In this document: piece after piece, positions 25,917 through 34,699 of the stretch
Layout: every line of letters begins with the position of its first letter
Numbering within the stretch: the stretch's first letter is position 1
Assembly: GCF_012726195.1 (NCBI RefSeq)
Contig: NZ_JAASAF010000003.1
Span: 526,361-590,360, forward strand
Reading direction: 5' to 3'
Length of the DNA: 64,000 bases
Source of the DNA: Rhodococcus sp. HNM0563
GTDB lineage: Bacteria > Actinomycetota > Actinomycetes > Mycobacteriales > Mycobacteriaceae
Translations under genes and position numbers: made by a program
Notes under the pieces: generated by a model
Databases searched by the model: none
Told to the model about the DNA's origin: nothing
Seen by the model: the letters and a program-made list of their open reading frames with translations, nothing else

Positions 25917-25921
25917 CGCGT

Positions 25922-26830
25922 CTACTCCTCGCCCGTCTCCGACCTCGCCACCAACACCGGACAATCCGCGGTCTGGATCAACGCGTTGCTCGTAGATCCC
26001 AGCAGCAGGCCCTTGAACCCACCCCGCCCGCGCGACCCCACCACGAGAAGCTGTGCGCTCTCGGCGTATTCACTGAGCACCCGCACGGGACGATCGCGCG
26101 CGACCACCCGCTCGACTACGACGTCGGGATAGCGTTCCTGGTATCCGGCGAGGCGTTCGGCAAGCACGATCTCCTCGCCTGTCTGGATGCGACTCCAATG
26201 CGGATCCTCGGGCACTGCGCCCAGCGACGGCTGCACACTGACATCGCTCCACACATTGACCGCGACGAGGGTCGTCTGCCGCGCGACGGCCTCCTCGAAC
26301 GCACACTCGACGGCGGCCCGGCACGACTCCGACCCGTCCACACCGACCACGACGGGACCTTCGACCGGGGGCGCCCCATCGAGAGTGCGGCCGCGCACGA
26401 TCACCACGGGAGCATGGGAGTGGGCGGCGACGGATGTCGACACCGAGCCCGCGAGCAGACCTTTGACCTCGCCGAGCCCACGCGATCCGACGACGAGTCG
26501 GTCGGCGTGTGACGACAGTTCGACCAGCGTGGGCGCGACCTTGCCCTCGATCTGCTCGGTGCTGATCTCCACCGAGCCGTTGCTGTCGTCGACGACCTTC
26601 CGCGCGAGCACCCCCGCATTGGCGAGGCGGTCGCGGGCAGTGGTCTTCATCTCCTCGTGGAAACTTTGCGCGAGGTAGGGCTCCGAGTAGTAGAAAGCCG
26701 GAACGTGGACGACCGTGACGATGCGCAGTGGCACCGATCGGGCACTTGCCGCGCGGGCAGCCCAGATCACCGCACCCGAGGCTGCGTCGGACCCGTCGAC
26801 CGCAACTATGATCGGCTTGATCTCGCTCAT
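25922..26830 (-). CDS. Universal stress protein, tandem USP domains
   Basis: A 302-residue protein of two UspA domains (about 5-147 and 158-300). Each carries the ATP-binding pattern: VVGSRGLGEVKGLLAGSVS with APVVIVRG in the first, and VVGSRGRGGFKGLLLGSTSN with CPVLVAR in the second. Each begins with a VAVDGS or VGVDGS strand. The layout matches mycobacterial tandem Usp proteins (for example Rv2623) that bind ATP and are induced with the DosR regulon. The ATG at 26830 has a GGAGAAAGG stretch upstream. It is downstream of the LLM oxidoreductase gene on the same strand. Confidence 0.92.
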   Translation of the reverse strand: MSEIKPIIVAVDGSDAASGAVIWAARAASARSVPLRIVTVVHVPAFYYSEPYLAQSFHEEMKTTARDRLANAGVLARKVVDDSNGSVEISTEQIEGKVAPTLVELSSHADRLVVGSRGLGEVKGLLAGSVSTSVAAHSHAPVVIVRGRTLDGAPPVEGPVVVGVDGSESCRAAVECAFEEAVARQTTLVAVNVWSDVSVQPSLGAVPEDPHWSRIQTGEEIVLAERLAGYQERYPDVVVERVVARDRPVRVLSEYAESAQLLVVGSRGRGGFKGLLLGSTSNALIQTADCPVLVARSETGEE

Positions 26831-26858
26831 ATCCGGAACCTTTCTCCGTGATGGTGAC

Positions 26859-26880
26859 GCTGACCCGCCGGCGGGTCAGC
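26859..26880. repeat. 22-bp perfect palindrome between the LLM and usp genes
   Basis: GCTGACCCGCCGGCGGGTCAGC is self-complementary throughout. It covers the stop codon of the LLM gene and lies 29 bases before the usp start. It could attenuate transcription between the two genes or act as an operator. Confidence 0.6.
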
Positions 26881-27916
26881 TGCAGATATTCCGCATCTGT
26901 TCGATCAGACGGACCCGCCCTGCGGTGTCGCCGGCGAGCGGGGTGACGTTCAGTGTCGTCGCGCCGGCTTCTTCGAACGCTGCGACACGCTCACGCACAT
27001 AACCTTCGGGACCGATCAGCGAGACGGCGCGCACAAGATCCTCGGGCACGGCCGCCGCTGCCTGCTCCTTCTTGCCGTCGAGGTAGAGGTTCTGAATGAG
27101 CGCGGCTTCCTTCTCGAAGCCGTAGCGGACGGCGAGATCGTTGTAGAAGTTCTTGCCCTTGGCTCCCATACCGCCGATGTAGAGGGCGAGCATCGGCCGG
27201 ACCCAGTCGATCATGTGGTCGACGTCGTCGCCGATCGCGAGCGCGACCTGGACGTAGGTCTGCAGTTCACCCAGTGCGGGATCGCGTTTTGCCTTGCCCT
27301 TGGCCAGCGCATCGCCCCACACTTCGGAGACCTTCTCCGGGTAGTAGAAGATGGGCTCCCACCCCTCGGCGATCTCGGCGGTCAGCTCGACGTTCTTCGG
27401 GCCGATCGACGCGATGACAACCGGGATTCGTTCGCGCACAGGCTGGTTGATGATCTTCAGTGGCTTGCCGAGGCCGGTTCCCTTGTCTTCGGGAAGCGGG
27501 AGCTGATAGTACTTGCCCTGGTACTCGACCTTCTCGCGCCGCCAGACCTTGCGGCAGATCTCGACGATCTCACGGGTGCGGCCCAGCGGCGCGTGATACG
27601 GCACACCGTGGAATCCTTCGATGACCTGCGGACCCGATGCCCCGATGCCCATGACGAAGCGACCGTCGGACACGTAGTCGAGGCCGGCTGCGGTCATCGC
27701 GGTCAGCGTGGGCGTGCGCGTGTAGAGCTGGAAGATGCCGGACGCGAGCTCGACGCGCGACGTCTTCGCCGCGATGTAACCGATCTGGCTCACTGCGTCG
27801 AACGAATAGGCTTCCGGGACGAAGACGATGTCGAGGCCGGCCCGCTCGAGGTCGGCGACCTCGGCGACGGTCTCGGCGAATCCGCCGCTGTAGTTCAAAC
27901 CCATTCCGATTCGCAT
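26876..27916 (-). CDS. LLM-class (F420-dependent-type) oxidoreductase
   Basis: A 346-residue luciferase-like monooxygenase-fold enzyme, expected to use coenzyme F420 or FMN. Family features are RIGMGLNYSGGFAETVAEVA at the start, LDIVFVPEAYSFDAVSQIGY, SRVELASGIFQLYTRTPTLT, LDYVSDGRFVMGIGASGPQV with the GxGxSGP phosphate loop, and IPVVIASIGPKNVELTAEIA. This arrangement is that of the mycobacterial F420-dependent LLM group. The substrate is unknown. The ATG at 27916 has GAGGTG upstream; a GTG two codons earlier is possible. It lies between two usp genes on the same strand, suggesting a redox-stress role. Confidence 0.88.
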   Translation of the reverse strand: MRIGMGLNYSGGFAETVAEVADLERAGLDIVFVPEAYSFDAVSQIGYIAAKTSRVELASGIFQLYTRTPTLTAMTAAGLDYVSDGRFVMGIGASGPQVIEGFHGVPYHAPLGRTREIVEICRKVWRREKVEYQGKYYQLPLPEDKGTGLGKPLKIINQPVRERIPVVIASIGPKNVELTAEIAEGWEPIFYYPEKVSEVWGDALAKGKAKRDPALGELQTYVQVALAIGDDVDHMIDWVRPMLALYIGGMGAKGKNFYNDLAVRYGFEKEAALIQNLYLDGKKEQAAAAVPEDLVRAVSLIGPEGYVRERVAAFEEAGATTLNVTPLAGDTAGRVRLIEQMRNICS

Positions 27917-27981
27917 GTACACACCTCAACTCTGCAGCGTGCGGGGCACGCCTGTGGACCGTGCCCCGAACACTACCGCCG

Positions 27982-28893
27982 TCAGTCTTCGTCCGGACGG
28001 ACGACCATGACCGGGCAGTGCGCCGCACGCAGAAGTGAGTTGCTGGTGGAACCGAGGACGAGTCCTTTGAATCCGCCGCGACCCCGGCTGCCGACCACGA
28101 CGAGTTGCGCATGCTCGCTCCACGCCTGCAGATGGGTGCGTGGTCCGTCGACGTAGATCTTGCGGACGACGGTGACGTCGGGATAACGCTCGCCGTAGCC
28201 CGCCAGGCGCTCACCGAGCAGCACACGCTCGACGTCCTCGAGCGCCTCGGGCTCGAATTCGAGCGGCATGGTCTCGAGGGCTCCGACCTTCAGATCGCTC
28301 CAGATGTGCACAGCAACCAGGTCGACGTCGCGGAACGAGGCCTCCTCGAACGCGGCGGCGAGCGCATTCTCGCTCAGCGGACTTCCGTCGATTCCGACCA
28401 CGACGGGACGGTAGTCGGGTTCGGATGGTGCGTCCTCACCGCGCACGACGACGACAGGGCAGGTGGCGTGGCCGATGACCGCAACGGGTGTCGAACCGAG
28501 AAACATTTCGCCGAGGCGTCCGCCGCCGGATTCCCCGAGCACGAGCATCCGGGTTTCCCGCGACAATCGGACCAGCCATTTCGCGGTGCCCGTGAGGGCC
28601 ACCGCGGCGGTGATCTCGAGGCCGGGAGCGCTCTGGCGCGCAATCCGCTCGGCCTCGCCGAGCACAGCCTTGGCGTCCTCCTCCGCCCACTCGAAGACGC
28701 GTGATGTCTGAACGAAGGGGGTCGCTGCCCAGCCGGTGGTGGCGAAATCGACCGCATGAACGAGGTGCAGAGACAGTCCTCGTTGCGCCGCGGTGGCCGC
28801 GGCCCAGCGGACCGCTCGAGTGGACGCGGGCGATCCGTCCACACCGACAGTCACATTGTTGTGGTCCCGAGGTGTTTCACCGTGAGGTTTCAC
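27982..28893 (-). CDS. Universal stress protein, tandem USP domains (second copy)
   Basis: A 303-residue tandem Usp. The first domain starts NNVTVGVDGSPASTRAVRWA and ends with GESGGGRLGEMFLGSTPVAV plus CPVVVVRG. The second starts RPVVVGIDGSPLSENALAAA and has VVGSRGRGGFKGLVLGSTSN plus CPVMVVR. Both ATP-binding loops look intact. It is a paralogue of the copy at 25922. The GTG at 28893 lies 37 bases downstream of a DosR-like palindrome. Members of this class in mycobacteria are hypoxia-induced and promote growth arrest; the role here is inferred. Confidence 0.92.
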   Translation of the reverse strand: MKPHGETPRDHNNVTVGVDGSPASTRAVRWAAATAAQRGLSLHLVHAVDFATTGWAATPFVQTSRVFEWAEEDAKAVLGEAERIARQSAPGLEITAAVALTGTAKWLVRLSRETRMLVLGESGGGRLGEMFLGSTPVAVIGHATCPVVVVRGEDAPSEPDYRPVVVGIDGSPLSENALAAAFEEASFRDVDLVAVHIWSDLKVGALETMPLEFEPEALEDVERVLLGERLAGYGERYPDVTVVRKIYVDGPRTHLQAWSEHAQLVVVGSRGRGGFKGLVLGSTSNSLLRAAHCPVMVVRPDED

Positions 28894-28929
28894 AAGATCG
28901 AGACTAGCTCCTAAGGATGTGGTGTGGAA

Positions 28930-28943
28930 TGGACTTTCGTCCC
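28930..28943. promoter_or_regulatory. DosR-like palindromic core upstream of usp
   Basis: TGGACTTTCGTCCC matches 12 of 14 core positions of GGGACTWWAGTCCC. The flanks do not match. It is 37 bases upstream of the usp GTG. Confidence 0.45.
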
Positions 28944-29000
28944 TGCAACCGGAGAAGTAAGTGAGACAACGCGACTCCCCACGCGATCTGCGTCACACTA

Positions 29001-29023
29001 AATTGTCATTCTGGATGCAAATT
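29001..29023. promoter_or_regulatory. Candidate NsrR operator
   Basis: AATTGTCAT and ATGCAAATT form imperfect dyad arms (7 of 9 paired) around a 5-base spacer. The site is AT-rich and ends 15 bases before the nsrR ATG, similar in kind to the AAnATGCATTT-type NsrR sites. Confidence 0.45.
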
Positions 29024-29038
29024 AACTAGCGTGAGGGC

Positions 29039-29479
29039 ATGCAACTCACCCAGTTCACCGATCTCGGACTGAGAGTTGTCATGCACCTGGCCGCGTCCTC
29101 CGCGGACAGCGTGCCGAGAACGAAACTCGTTGCCGAACAACTGCATCTGTCGTACGCACATACGACGAAAGTGGTCGCCAGACTGAATGAGCTCGGCGTC
29201 GTCACCACCCGCCGCGGACGTGGCGGAGGGCTGGCCATCACCGAACTCGGTCGCACCGCCAGTATCGGATGGCTGGCGCGGCAACTCGAAGGAGACGAGG
29301 AAGTGGTCGACTGCGAGGGAGCGAACCCGTGCCCCCTCCGTCACGGCTGCAAACTCAGGAAGGCACTGCGCGACGCGCAGGAGGCCTTCTACGCCACGCT
29401 CGACGACGTCACCGTCGCCGACCTGGCGACATCGAAGATCGAACCGATTCTGTTGACCCTCACTCAGCCCACCCCCTGA
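29039..29479 (+). CDS. nsrR: Rrf2-family nitric-oxide-sensing repressor NsrR
   Basis: A 146-residue Rrf2 regulator. The winged helix-turn-helix is in MQLTQFTDLGLRVVMHLAAS through LSYAHTTKVVARLNELGVVT, followed by the wing RRGRGGGLAI. Three cysteines, Cys92, Cys98 and Cys104 in DCEGANPCPLRHGC, match the Fe-S cluster ligands of NsrR in spacing (C-x5-C-x5-C). NO damage to the cluster should release DNA. The ATG at 29039 has GAGGG close upstream. The flavohaemoglobin gene starts 18 bases after its stop, giving the classic NO-sensor/NO-dioxygenase pair, probably repressed through the dyad just upstream. Confidence 0.92.
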   Translation: MQLTQFTDLGLRVVMHLAASSADSVPRTKLVAEQLHLSYAHTTKVVARLNELGVVTTRRGRGGGLAITELGRTASIGWLARQLEGDEEVVDCEGANPCPLRHGCKLRKALRDAQEAFYATLDDVTVADLATSKIEPILLTLTQPTP

Positions 29480-29497
29480 CAGGAAATGGAGTTCACC

Positions 29498-30724
29498 ATG
29501 ACTCTCTCGCCCGAATCCAAGGAAGTCATCGCCGCTACGTTGCCGGCCGTCGGTGCCGCCATCGGCGATATCACTCCCCTCTTCTACAAGAAGATGTTCG
29601 CGGCGCACCCCGAACTCGAGCGCAACCTGTTCAACCGGGGCAACCAGAAGCAGGGTGAGCAGCAGAAGGCACTCGCCGGATCGATCGCAGCCTTCGCCAC
29701 CCTTCAGCTCGATCCCGACCCCGCACGCGTCGAGTCCATCCTCTCCCGTATCGCGCACAAGCACGCCTCTCTCGGCATCAAGCCCGACGAATACTGGATC
29801 GTGCACAAGCACCTGTTCGAAGCGATCGTCGAAGTCCTCGGTGCCGCAGTCACTCCCGAGGTCGCGCAGGCGTGGGACGAGTTGTACTGGCTGATGGCGA
29901 ACACCCTCATCGCACTCGAGGCCGACCTCTACAAGGCCGCGGGCGTCGAGGTCGGGGAGGTGTGGCGCACCGTGCGTGTCGCCGAGCGCGTCTACCAGTC
30001 CGCCGACACCGTCTCGTTCGTCCTCACCTCACTCGACGGCGCCGCCCTGCCCACCTTCCGCCCGGGACAGTATCTTTCGGTCGGCGTCGAGCTGCCCGAC
30101 GGTGCTCGCCAGATTCGCCAGTACAGCCTGTCCAACGCGCCGTCTCGCGGCGACTGGCGGATCACCGTCAAGCGCGTCGCCGCATCCACCGCGCCCGACG
30201 GCACCGCCATCCCCGCCGGTGAGGTCTCCAACTTCCTGTTCGAGAACTGCTTCGAAGGCGACGAACTCCAGGTGACCACGCCGTTCGGCGACCTCGTGCT
30301 CACCGATGAAGACGCCCCCCTGTTCCTCGCCTCCGCGGGCATCGGCTGCACCCCGATGATCGGCATGCTCTCGCACCTCGCCGAGGTCGGCGACCAGCGC
30401 CCGATCTCGGTACTCCACGCCGACCGCTCGGCAGCCAACCACGCACATCGGCACGAACTCTCGACCCTCGTCGAGAAGATCCCGTCGGCCGGTGTCTACC
30501 GCTGGTACGAGGACCTCGGTGCGCGTCAACCGATCGAGACGATCCGCGTGGGACGGGCCGACATCACGGATCTCCCCCTCGACCCGAAGACCCACGCCTA
30601 CCTGTGTGGACCGCTCCCGTTCATGCTGTCGCTGCGCGAGGCCCTCATCGAGCGCAACGTGCCTGCCGAGAACATCCACTACGAGGTATTCGGACCTGAC
30701 AGCTGGGCGCCCGCAGGAGCCTGA
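29498..30724 (+). CDS. hmp: Flavohaemoglobin (nitric oxide dioxygenase)
   Basis: A 408-residue enzyme converting NO and O2 to nitrate with NAD(P)H. The globin domain (1-140) has the distal Tyr30 in TPLFYKKMF and proximal His89 in RIAHKHASLG. The FAD domain (155-265) has RQIRQYSLSNAPS. The NAD(P)H domain (270-408) has SAGIGCTPMIGML, YLCGPLPFM and the terminal EVFGPDSW. ATG 29498 is preferred over 29486 because GGAG lies six bases before it. It is co-transcribed with nsrR, and a strong terminator follows. It supplies NO detoxification to the hypoxia/NO neighbourhood. Confidence 0.95.
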   Translation: MTLSPESKEVIAATLPAVGAAIGDITPLFYKKMFAAHPELERNLFNRGNQKQGEQQKALAGSIAAFATLQLDPDPARVESILSRIAHKHASLGIKPDEYWIVHKHLFEAIVEVLGAAVTPEVAQAWDELYWLMANTLIALEADLYKAAGVEVGEVWRTVRVAERVYQSADTVSFVLTSLDGAALPTFRPGQYLSVGVELPDGARQIRQYSLSNAPSRGDWRITVKRVAASTAPDGTAIPAGEVSNFLFENCFEGDELQVTTPFGDLVLTDEDAPLFLASAGIGCTPMIGMLSHLAEVGDQRPISVLHADRSAANHAHRHELSTLVEKIPSAGVYRWYEDLGARQPIETIRVGRADITDLPLDPKTHAYLCGPLPFMLSLREALIERNVPAENIHYEVFGPDSWAPAGA

Positions 30725-30740
30725 CGACAGCTGATCGATC

Positions 30741-30784
30741 AACGGGCAGCGCTCCGGCTTGTCGGCCGGGGCTCTGCCCGTTTT
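30741..30784 (+). terminator. Intrinsic terminator after hmp
   Basis: AACGGGCAG pairs with CTGCCCGTT through a long stem extended inward by CCGGC/GCCGG, followed by TTTT. It lies 17 bases after the hmp stop. Confidence 0.85.
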
Positions 30785-30802
30785 GACCGCTACGCTCGAT
30801 CC

Positions 30803-33109
30803 ATGGACACCGCCTCGCCCGAGGCTGCTCGGGCACTACCCCGACGGTCGAGCGTGCTCGCGCTTCTTGCGCTACTCGTCGTCGGGCTCGCGGCGGTGCT
30901 GCTGACTTCTTCCCCGACGCCGCTCACCACCGACGCGCCCGCCGATGTGTTCAGCGCTGGACGCGCGACCACCCACATCGAGGCGGTCGCCGCCGAGCCC
31001 CGAACTCTGGGCTCTCCCGCACACAGCGCGGCGCGCGAGTACCTCGTCGGGGAACTCGAGGCGCTCGGCTGGCGCACCTCCGTCAAGAGCGGCGTGGGCT
31101 GGTATTCACCCACCGACGGAGCAACGCAGCGCGGCGCCCGAGTACACAACATCGTCGCGCTCTTCCCAGGAACCGACCCCACCGGGACGGTGGTGCTCGC
31201 CGCCCACTACGACACCGTGCGTGGTTCACCCGGCGCCGCCGATGACGGTATCGGTATCGGTACCGTCCTCGAATCCGCGCGCGCGATCACGGCCGGTCCC
31301 GCACCGCGTAACGACGTCATCGTCCTGCTCACCGACGGCGAGGAAGACGGTCTCCTCGGCTCCCAGATGTTCACGCAGACGCGCTCACCGTCGCTCGGCC
31401 CCACCGTCGTTCTCAACCATGAGGCACGCGGCAACGCAGGGATACCCGTCACCTTCCGCATCACGGACCCCAACGGAACCCTCGTCGAGACACTGGCCCA
31501 TGCACCCGGCGCCAACGCCGATTCGTTCACCCAATTCGGGTTCGAAGTGCTCCCCAACGACACTGATTTCAAGCATTTCGCCGCGGCCGGCTTCCACGCC
31601 TACGACACCGCGATCGCGAGGGGCTCGGCGTATTACCACAGCCCCCTCGACACCCCGGACCGGCTGAGTCACGAGTCGCTGCAACAGATGGGTGATGCCA
31701 CCCTCACTGTCGCCCGCGAACTCGTCGAGTCCGACCTCACCGCGCTCGACTCCGGGGGCGAGGACGTCGTGACCGCGGCGCCCTGGGGATTGATCCACTA
31801 TCCACGCTGGGTGGAGTTCGTGCTGACGGGACTCCTCGTCGCCGCGGTCGGTTGGCTGGTCGCTGCGCGGATTCGACGGGGTGAAGCCACGTACTGGACT
31901 GTCGCCGCCGCCACCGGAGTCTCGGCAGTCGCGGTGGGGGTCGCGGCACTCGCCGCCTGGCTTCCGTGGTTCATCGCGATGCGCCTCGCCCCCGGGATGG
32001 CCTCCCCCGTGACGAGCGAACCCTATCGTCCTGACGTCTACCAACTTGCCGCCGTGGTCGCGGCAGCGGGCGTGCTCGTGACGACCTATCTGTGGGCCCG
32101 AACGCGCCTACCGGCCGCATCCCTCGTTGTGGGGGCGTTCGTCCTGATCGCCTTCACCTCGGTGATCGCATTGCCGTATGTCGGTGTCGCATCGGTGCTG
32201 GTTCTGCCCGCACTGCCCGCACTCGCAGGAATACAGATCGCTCGCTTTCTCACCGATCGTCCACCGCTTCCGACCCTCTCGGTGGCGGTCGGGGCCGTCC
32301 CTGCCGCGCTGCTCCTCGTCCCTGCCGTGGTGGTGTCGTTCGATGCGGGCCTCATGTTCGGAGCGCCGCTCGCAGGCGTCTTCGTCGCGGTGTTGTTCTC
32401 CCTGACCCTCGTGCTCTGGGAAGCGGTGCTCCCGTCGTCCGCGACACGGGTCGGGCGCATCTCCGTGACGCAGACGGCCGGAACCGCAGCCATCGCGTCG
32501 GTACTCGTGTGTGTACTCGTCGCGGGCTATCTCAACCGCGACGGCGCGACCGATCCGCGACAGGAACACCTGTGGTACGCACTCGACAGCGACCGCGACA
32601 CCGCAATCTGGGCGTCTCCGGACTCCCCACGCTCGGAGTGGAGCCGGGAACTGCTCGTCGACCCGGCGAGCCCCCTGACCGCGGAATTTCCCTGGCGGGA
32701 CGAGCCGATGGCGCATGGTCCGGCGCCCGTAGCACCTCTTCAGGCACCCGAGATGGAGGTCCTCGACGACACTGCTGCAGGCGGTGCCCGGGAGCTTCGG
32801 CTTCGCCTGTCGTCCCCCAGGGGCGCGAACGCCGTCGGACTGTGGGTCGACAGCACAACGGCCACTGTCCACGGCGCAACCGTCGACGGGCACCGAGCGG
32901 AACCGGCCGACGACTTCGGATTCCGATTCTGGGCTGCGGGGCCGGAAGGGGTCGAGGTCACCCTCACCCTGAGCGTCCTCGAAGATCGAGTGGGACTGCG
33001 CCTGATCGATCTGTCGGACGATCTGAGCGTCGTCCCCGGCTACGAACCACCGACGGATCGAGTGGTGATGGCGCCGACGGTCGTCGTCAGCCGGTCGTTG
33101 CGGATCTGA
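30803..33109 (+). CDS. M28-family metallopeptidase with C-terminal multi-span membrane domain
   Basis: A 768-residue membrane peptidase. An N-terminal membrane anchor (about 16-36) is followed by an outward M28 zinc peptidase domain: His135 in AAHYDTV, Asp147 in GAADDG, catalytic Glu180 and ligand Glu181 in TDGEEDGLLGS, Glu207 in NHEARG, and the last His in AYYHSPLDTPD near 273. About eight further membrane helices lie between 333 and 580, and a soluble beta-rich domain closes the protein. The layout resembles Fxna/ERMP1-like M28 proteins. The peptide substrate is unknown. The ATG at 30803 follows the hmp terminator, so it has its own promoter. Confidence 0.88.
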   Translation: MDTASPEAARALPRRSSVLALLALLVVGLAAVLLTSSPTPLTTDAPADVFSAGRATTHIEAVAAEPRTLGSPAHSAAREYLVGELEALGWRTSVKSGVGWYSPTDGATQRGARVHNIVALFPGTDPTGTVVLAAHYDTVRGSPGAADDGIGIGTVLESARAITAGPAPRNDVIVLLTDGEEDGLLGSQMFTQTRSPSLGPTVVLNHEARGNAGIPVTFRITDPNGTLVETLAHAPGANADSFTQFGFEVLPNDTDFKHFAAAGFHAYDTAIARGSAYYHSPLDTPDRLSHESLQQMGDATLTVARELVESDLTALDSGGEDVVTAAPWGLIHYPRWVEFVLTGLLVAAVGWLVAARIRRGEATYWTVAAATGVSAVAVGVAALAAWLPWFIAMRLAPGMASPVTSEPYRPDVYQLAAVVAAAGVLVTTYLWARTRLPAASLVVGAFVLIAFTSVIALPYVGVASVLVLPALPALAGIQIARFLTDRPPLPTLSVAVGAVPAALLLVPAVVVSFDAGLMFGAPLAGVFVAVLFSLTLVLWEAVLPSSATRVGRISVTQTAGTAAIASVLVCVLVAGYLNRDGATDPRQEHLWYALDSDRDTAIWASPDSPRSEWSRELLVDPASPLTAEFPWRDEPMAHGPAPVAPLQAPEMEVLDDTAAGGARELRLRLSSPRGANAVGLWVDSTTATVHGATVDGHRAEPADDFGFRFWAAGPEGVEVTLTLSVLEDRVGLRLIDLSDDLSVVPGYEPPTDRVVMAPTVVVSRSLRI

Positions 33110-33187
33110 TCGACTCGCGACGCCACGAGATGACGATCGGCACACCGACGATCGACACACCACGGCCGGACGCGCTAAAGCCCGCGC

Positions 33188-34699
33188 CTACGCATCCCAC
33201 TCGTGTACGGGTCTGCCGTCGGTCATCGCCGCGACGTAATCGCGGAGCATCCCCGACAACGCGATGCGACGATCTTCGCCCGCCGCTTCACGTCGCGCGA
33301 CATGCTCACGTTGCCATGCCGCCCCAGTTTGCCGATTCAAGCACCGGCCCTCGATGATCCCGAGGTAGCGGTCGCGCGCGCGGGCGGAGAGCCCGAACGA
33401 TTCCAGCCCACGATCCGCCAGCGGCAGCAACCGGCGCAGGACGAGCTCGTCGGCACCGACCCAGCCCAGTTTCGGCCAGTACAGGCGAGATTCGAGTCCG
33501 AATTTGGCACCGATGATCAGGTTTTCCTCGGCCGCGTCGAATGTCATCCGCCGCCACAGCGGGTCCTCGTCCTCGACGAGCGCTCGCAGCAATCCGTAGT
33601 AGAACGCCGCGTTCGCCATCGTGTCGAGGACGGTCGGCCCGGCAGGCAGGACCCGATTCTCGATCCGCAGGTGGGCCTGACCGTCGCTGACGTCGTAGAC
33701 AGGCCGGTTCCACCGATAGATGGTGCCGTTGTGCATCTGAAGCTCACGCAGTTGCGGAATCAGGCCAGCATCGAGTTCCGCGGCGGGGTCGGAGTCGGTG
33801 ATCTCCGGTAGCAGCGCAGTGAAATAGCGGGAGTTCTCCTCGAACAGGTCGATCGGGGACTCGATCCAGCGTTCCCCGAACCACACTCGTGGACGCACGC
33901 CCTGGTTCTTCAACTCGAGGGGGCGGGTGTCTGTGGCCTGGGCGAACAGGGGGATCCGGCTCTCGTGCCACAGCGCCTTACCTGCCAGGAACGGCGAATT
34001 CGCTGCGAGCGCCACCTGCACCCCCGCCAGACACTGCGCTGCGTTCCAATGCGGTGCGAAATCCTCGGGTGCCACCCTCAGGTGCAGTTGCAGCGAAGTG
34101 CAGGCCGCTTCGGGCACCACCGAGTTGGTATCGGCGCGCAAGCGTTCCACCTCACCCGTACCGGGGAGCGGCACACCGTCGAGGTCGAGTTCGATGTCCT
34201 CACCTCGTGCTGCGAAGATCTGCTCGTTGAGTGCCTCGTAGCGCGGATTGGCGGTGATCCGGTCTCGGCCGAGATGGTCGAGTTCGAGGGTCGGCAGCAT
34301 CCCGATCATCACGAGCTGGGCATCGAACTGGTGCATCCGCTCGTCCGCGCGCCGAAGCGAGTGACGAAGGGATTGTTCGATTTCGATCGTGGCGTCGCCG
34401 GACAGCGGCCCCGGTTCGACGTTCATCTCGACGTTGAACTGGCCGAGTTCGGTCTGGAAGACCGCATGGTCGTCGATCGCCTGGAGCACTTCCAGGTTGG
34501 ACATTGCCGGAGCCATGTCGTCCTGGACGAGATTGAACTCGATCTCCATGCCGAGCTGCGGCTCGGGCGAAGAATGCGCATCGGCGAACGCACCGTCGCG
34601 GAGCATACGTTCGAGCGCGCTCATGCACTCGCGGACCTTGTGCCGGAACTGTCGGCGGTCTGCGCCGGTGAACGAACGAGCAGAAATCTCTGTGCCCAC
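33188..34699 (-). CDS. Glutamate-cysteine ligase family (GCS2/YbdK-like) protein
   Basis: A 503-residue ATP-grasp-like carboxylate-amine ligase of the actinobacterial glutamate-cysteine ligase group. It begins VGTEISARSFTGADRRQFRH and contains LGMEIEFNLVQDD near 45, TELGQFNVEMNVEP near 77, EAACTSLQLHLRVAPEDF near 193, LFAQATDTRPLELKNQGVRP near 245 and YRWNRPVYDV near 325. The usual reaction is ATP-dependent joining of glutamate to an amine such as cysteine. Because this genus uses mycothiol, the true substrate is uncertain. The GTG at 34699 has GGGGAG six bases upstream. Confidence 0.82.
   Translation of the reverse strand: MGTEISARSFTGADRRQFRHKVRECMSALERMLRDGAFADAHSSPEPQLGMEIEFNLVQDDMAPAMSNLEVLQAIDDHAVFQTELGQFNVEMNVEPGPLSGDATIEIEQSLRHSLRRADERMHQFDAQLVMIGMLPTLELDHLGRDRITANPRYEALNEQIFAARGEDIELDLDGVPLPGTGEVERLRADTNSVVPEAACTSLQLHLRVAPEDFAPHWNAAQCLAGVQVALAANSPFLAGKALWHESRIPLFAQATDTRPLELKNQGVRPRVWFGERWIESPIDLFEENSRYFTALLPEITDSDPAAELDAGLIPQLRELQMHNGTIYRWNRPVYDVSDGQAHLRIENRVLPAGPTVLDTMANAAFYYGLLRALVEDEDPLWRRMTFDAAEENLIIGAKFGLESRLYWPKLGWVGADELVLRRLLPLADRGLESFGLSARARDRYLGIIEGRCLNRQTGAAWQREHVARREAAGEDRRIALSGMLRDYVAAMTDGRPVHEWDA

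Larger units (their letters stand above)
25072..25921. other. About 850 bases without a convincing gene
   Basis: Short open frames exist on both strands, but none has a plausible ribosome site together with protein-like composition or recognisable similarity. The stretch contains a strong hairpin (25471-25520) and, next to the following gene, a terminator-like stem (25888-25916). It may be decayed accessory DNA or hold an unannotated RNA. Confidence 0.5.
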
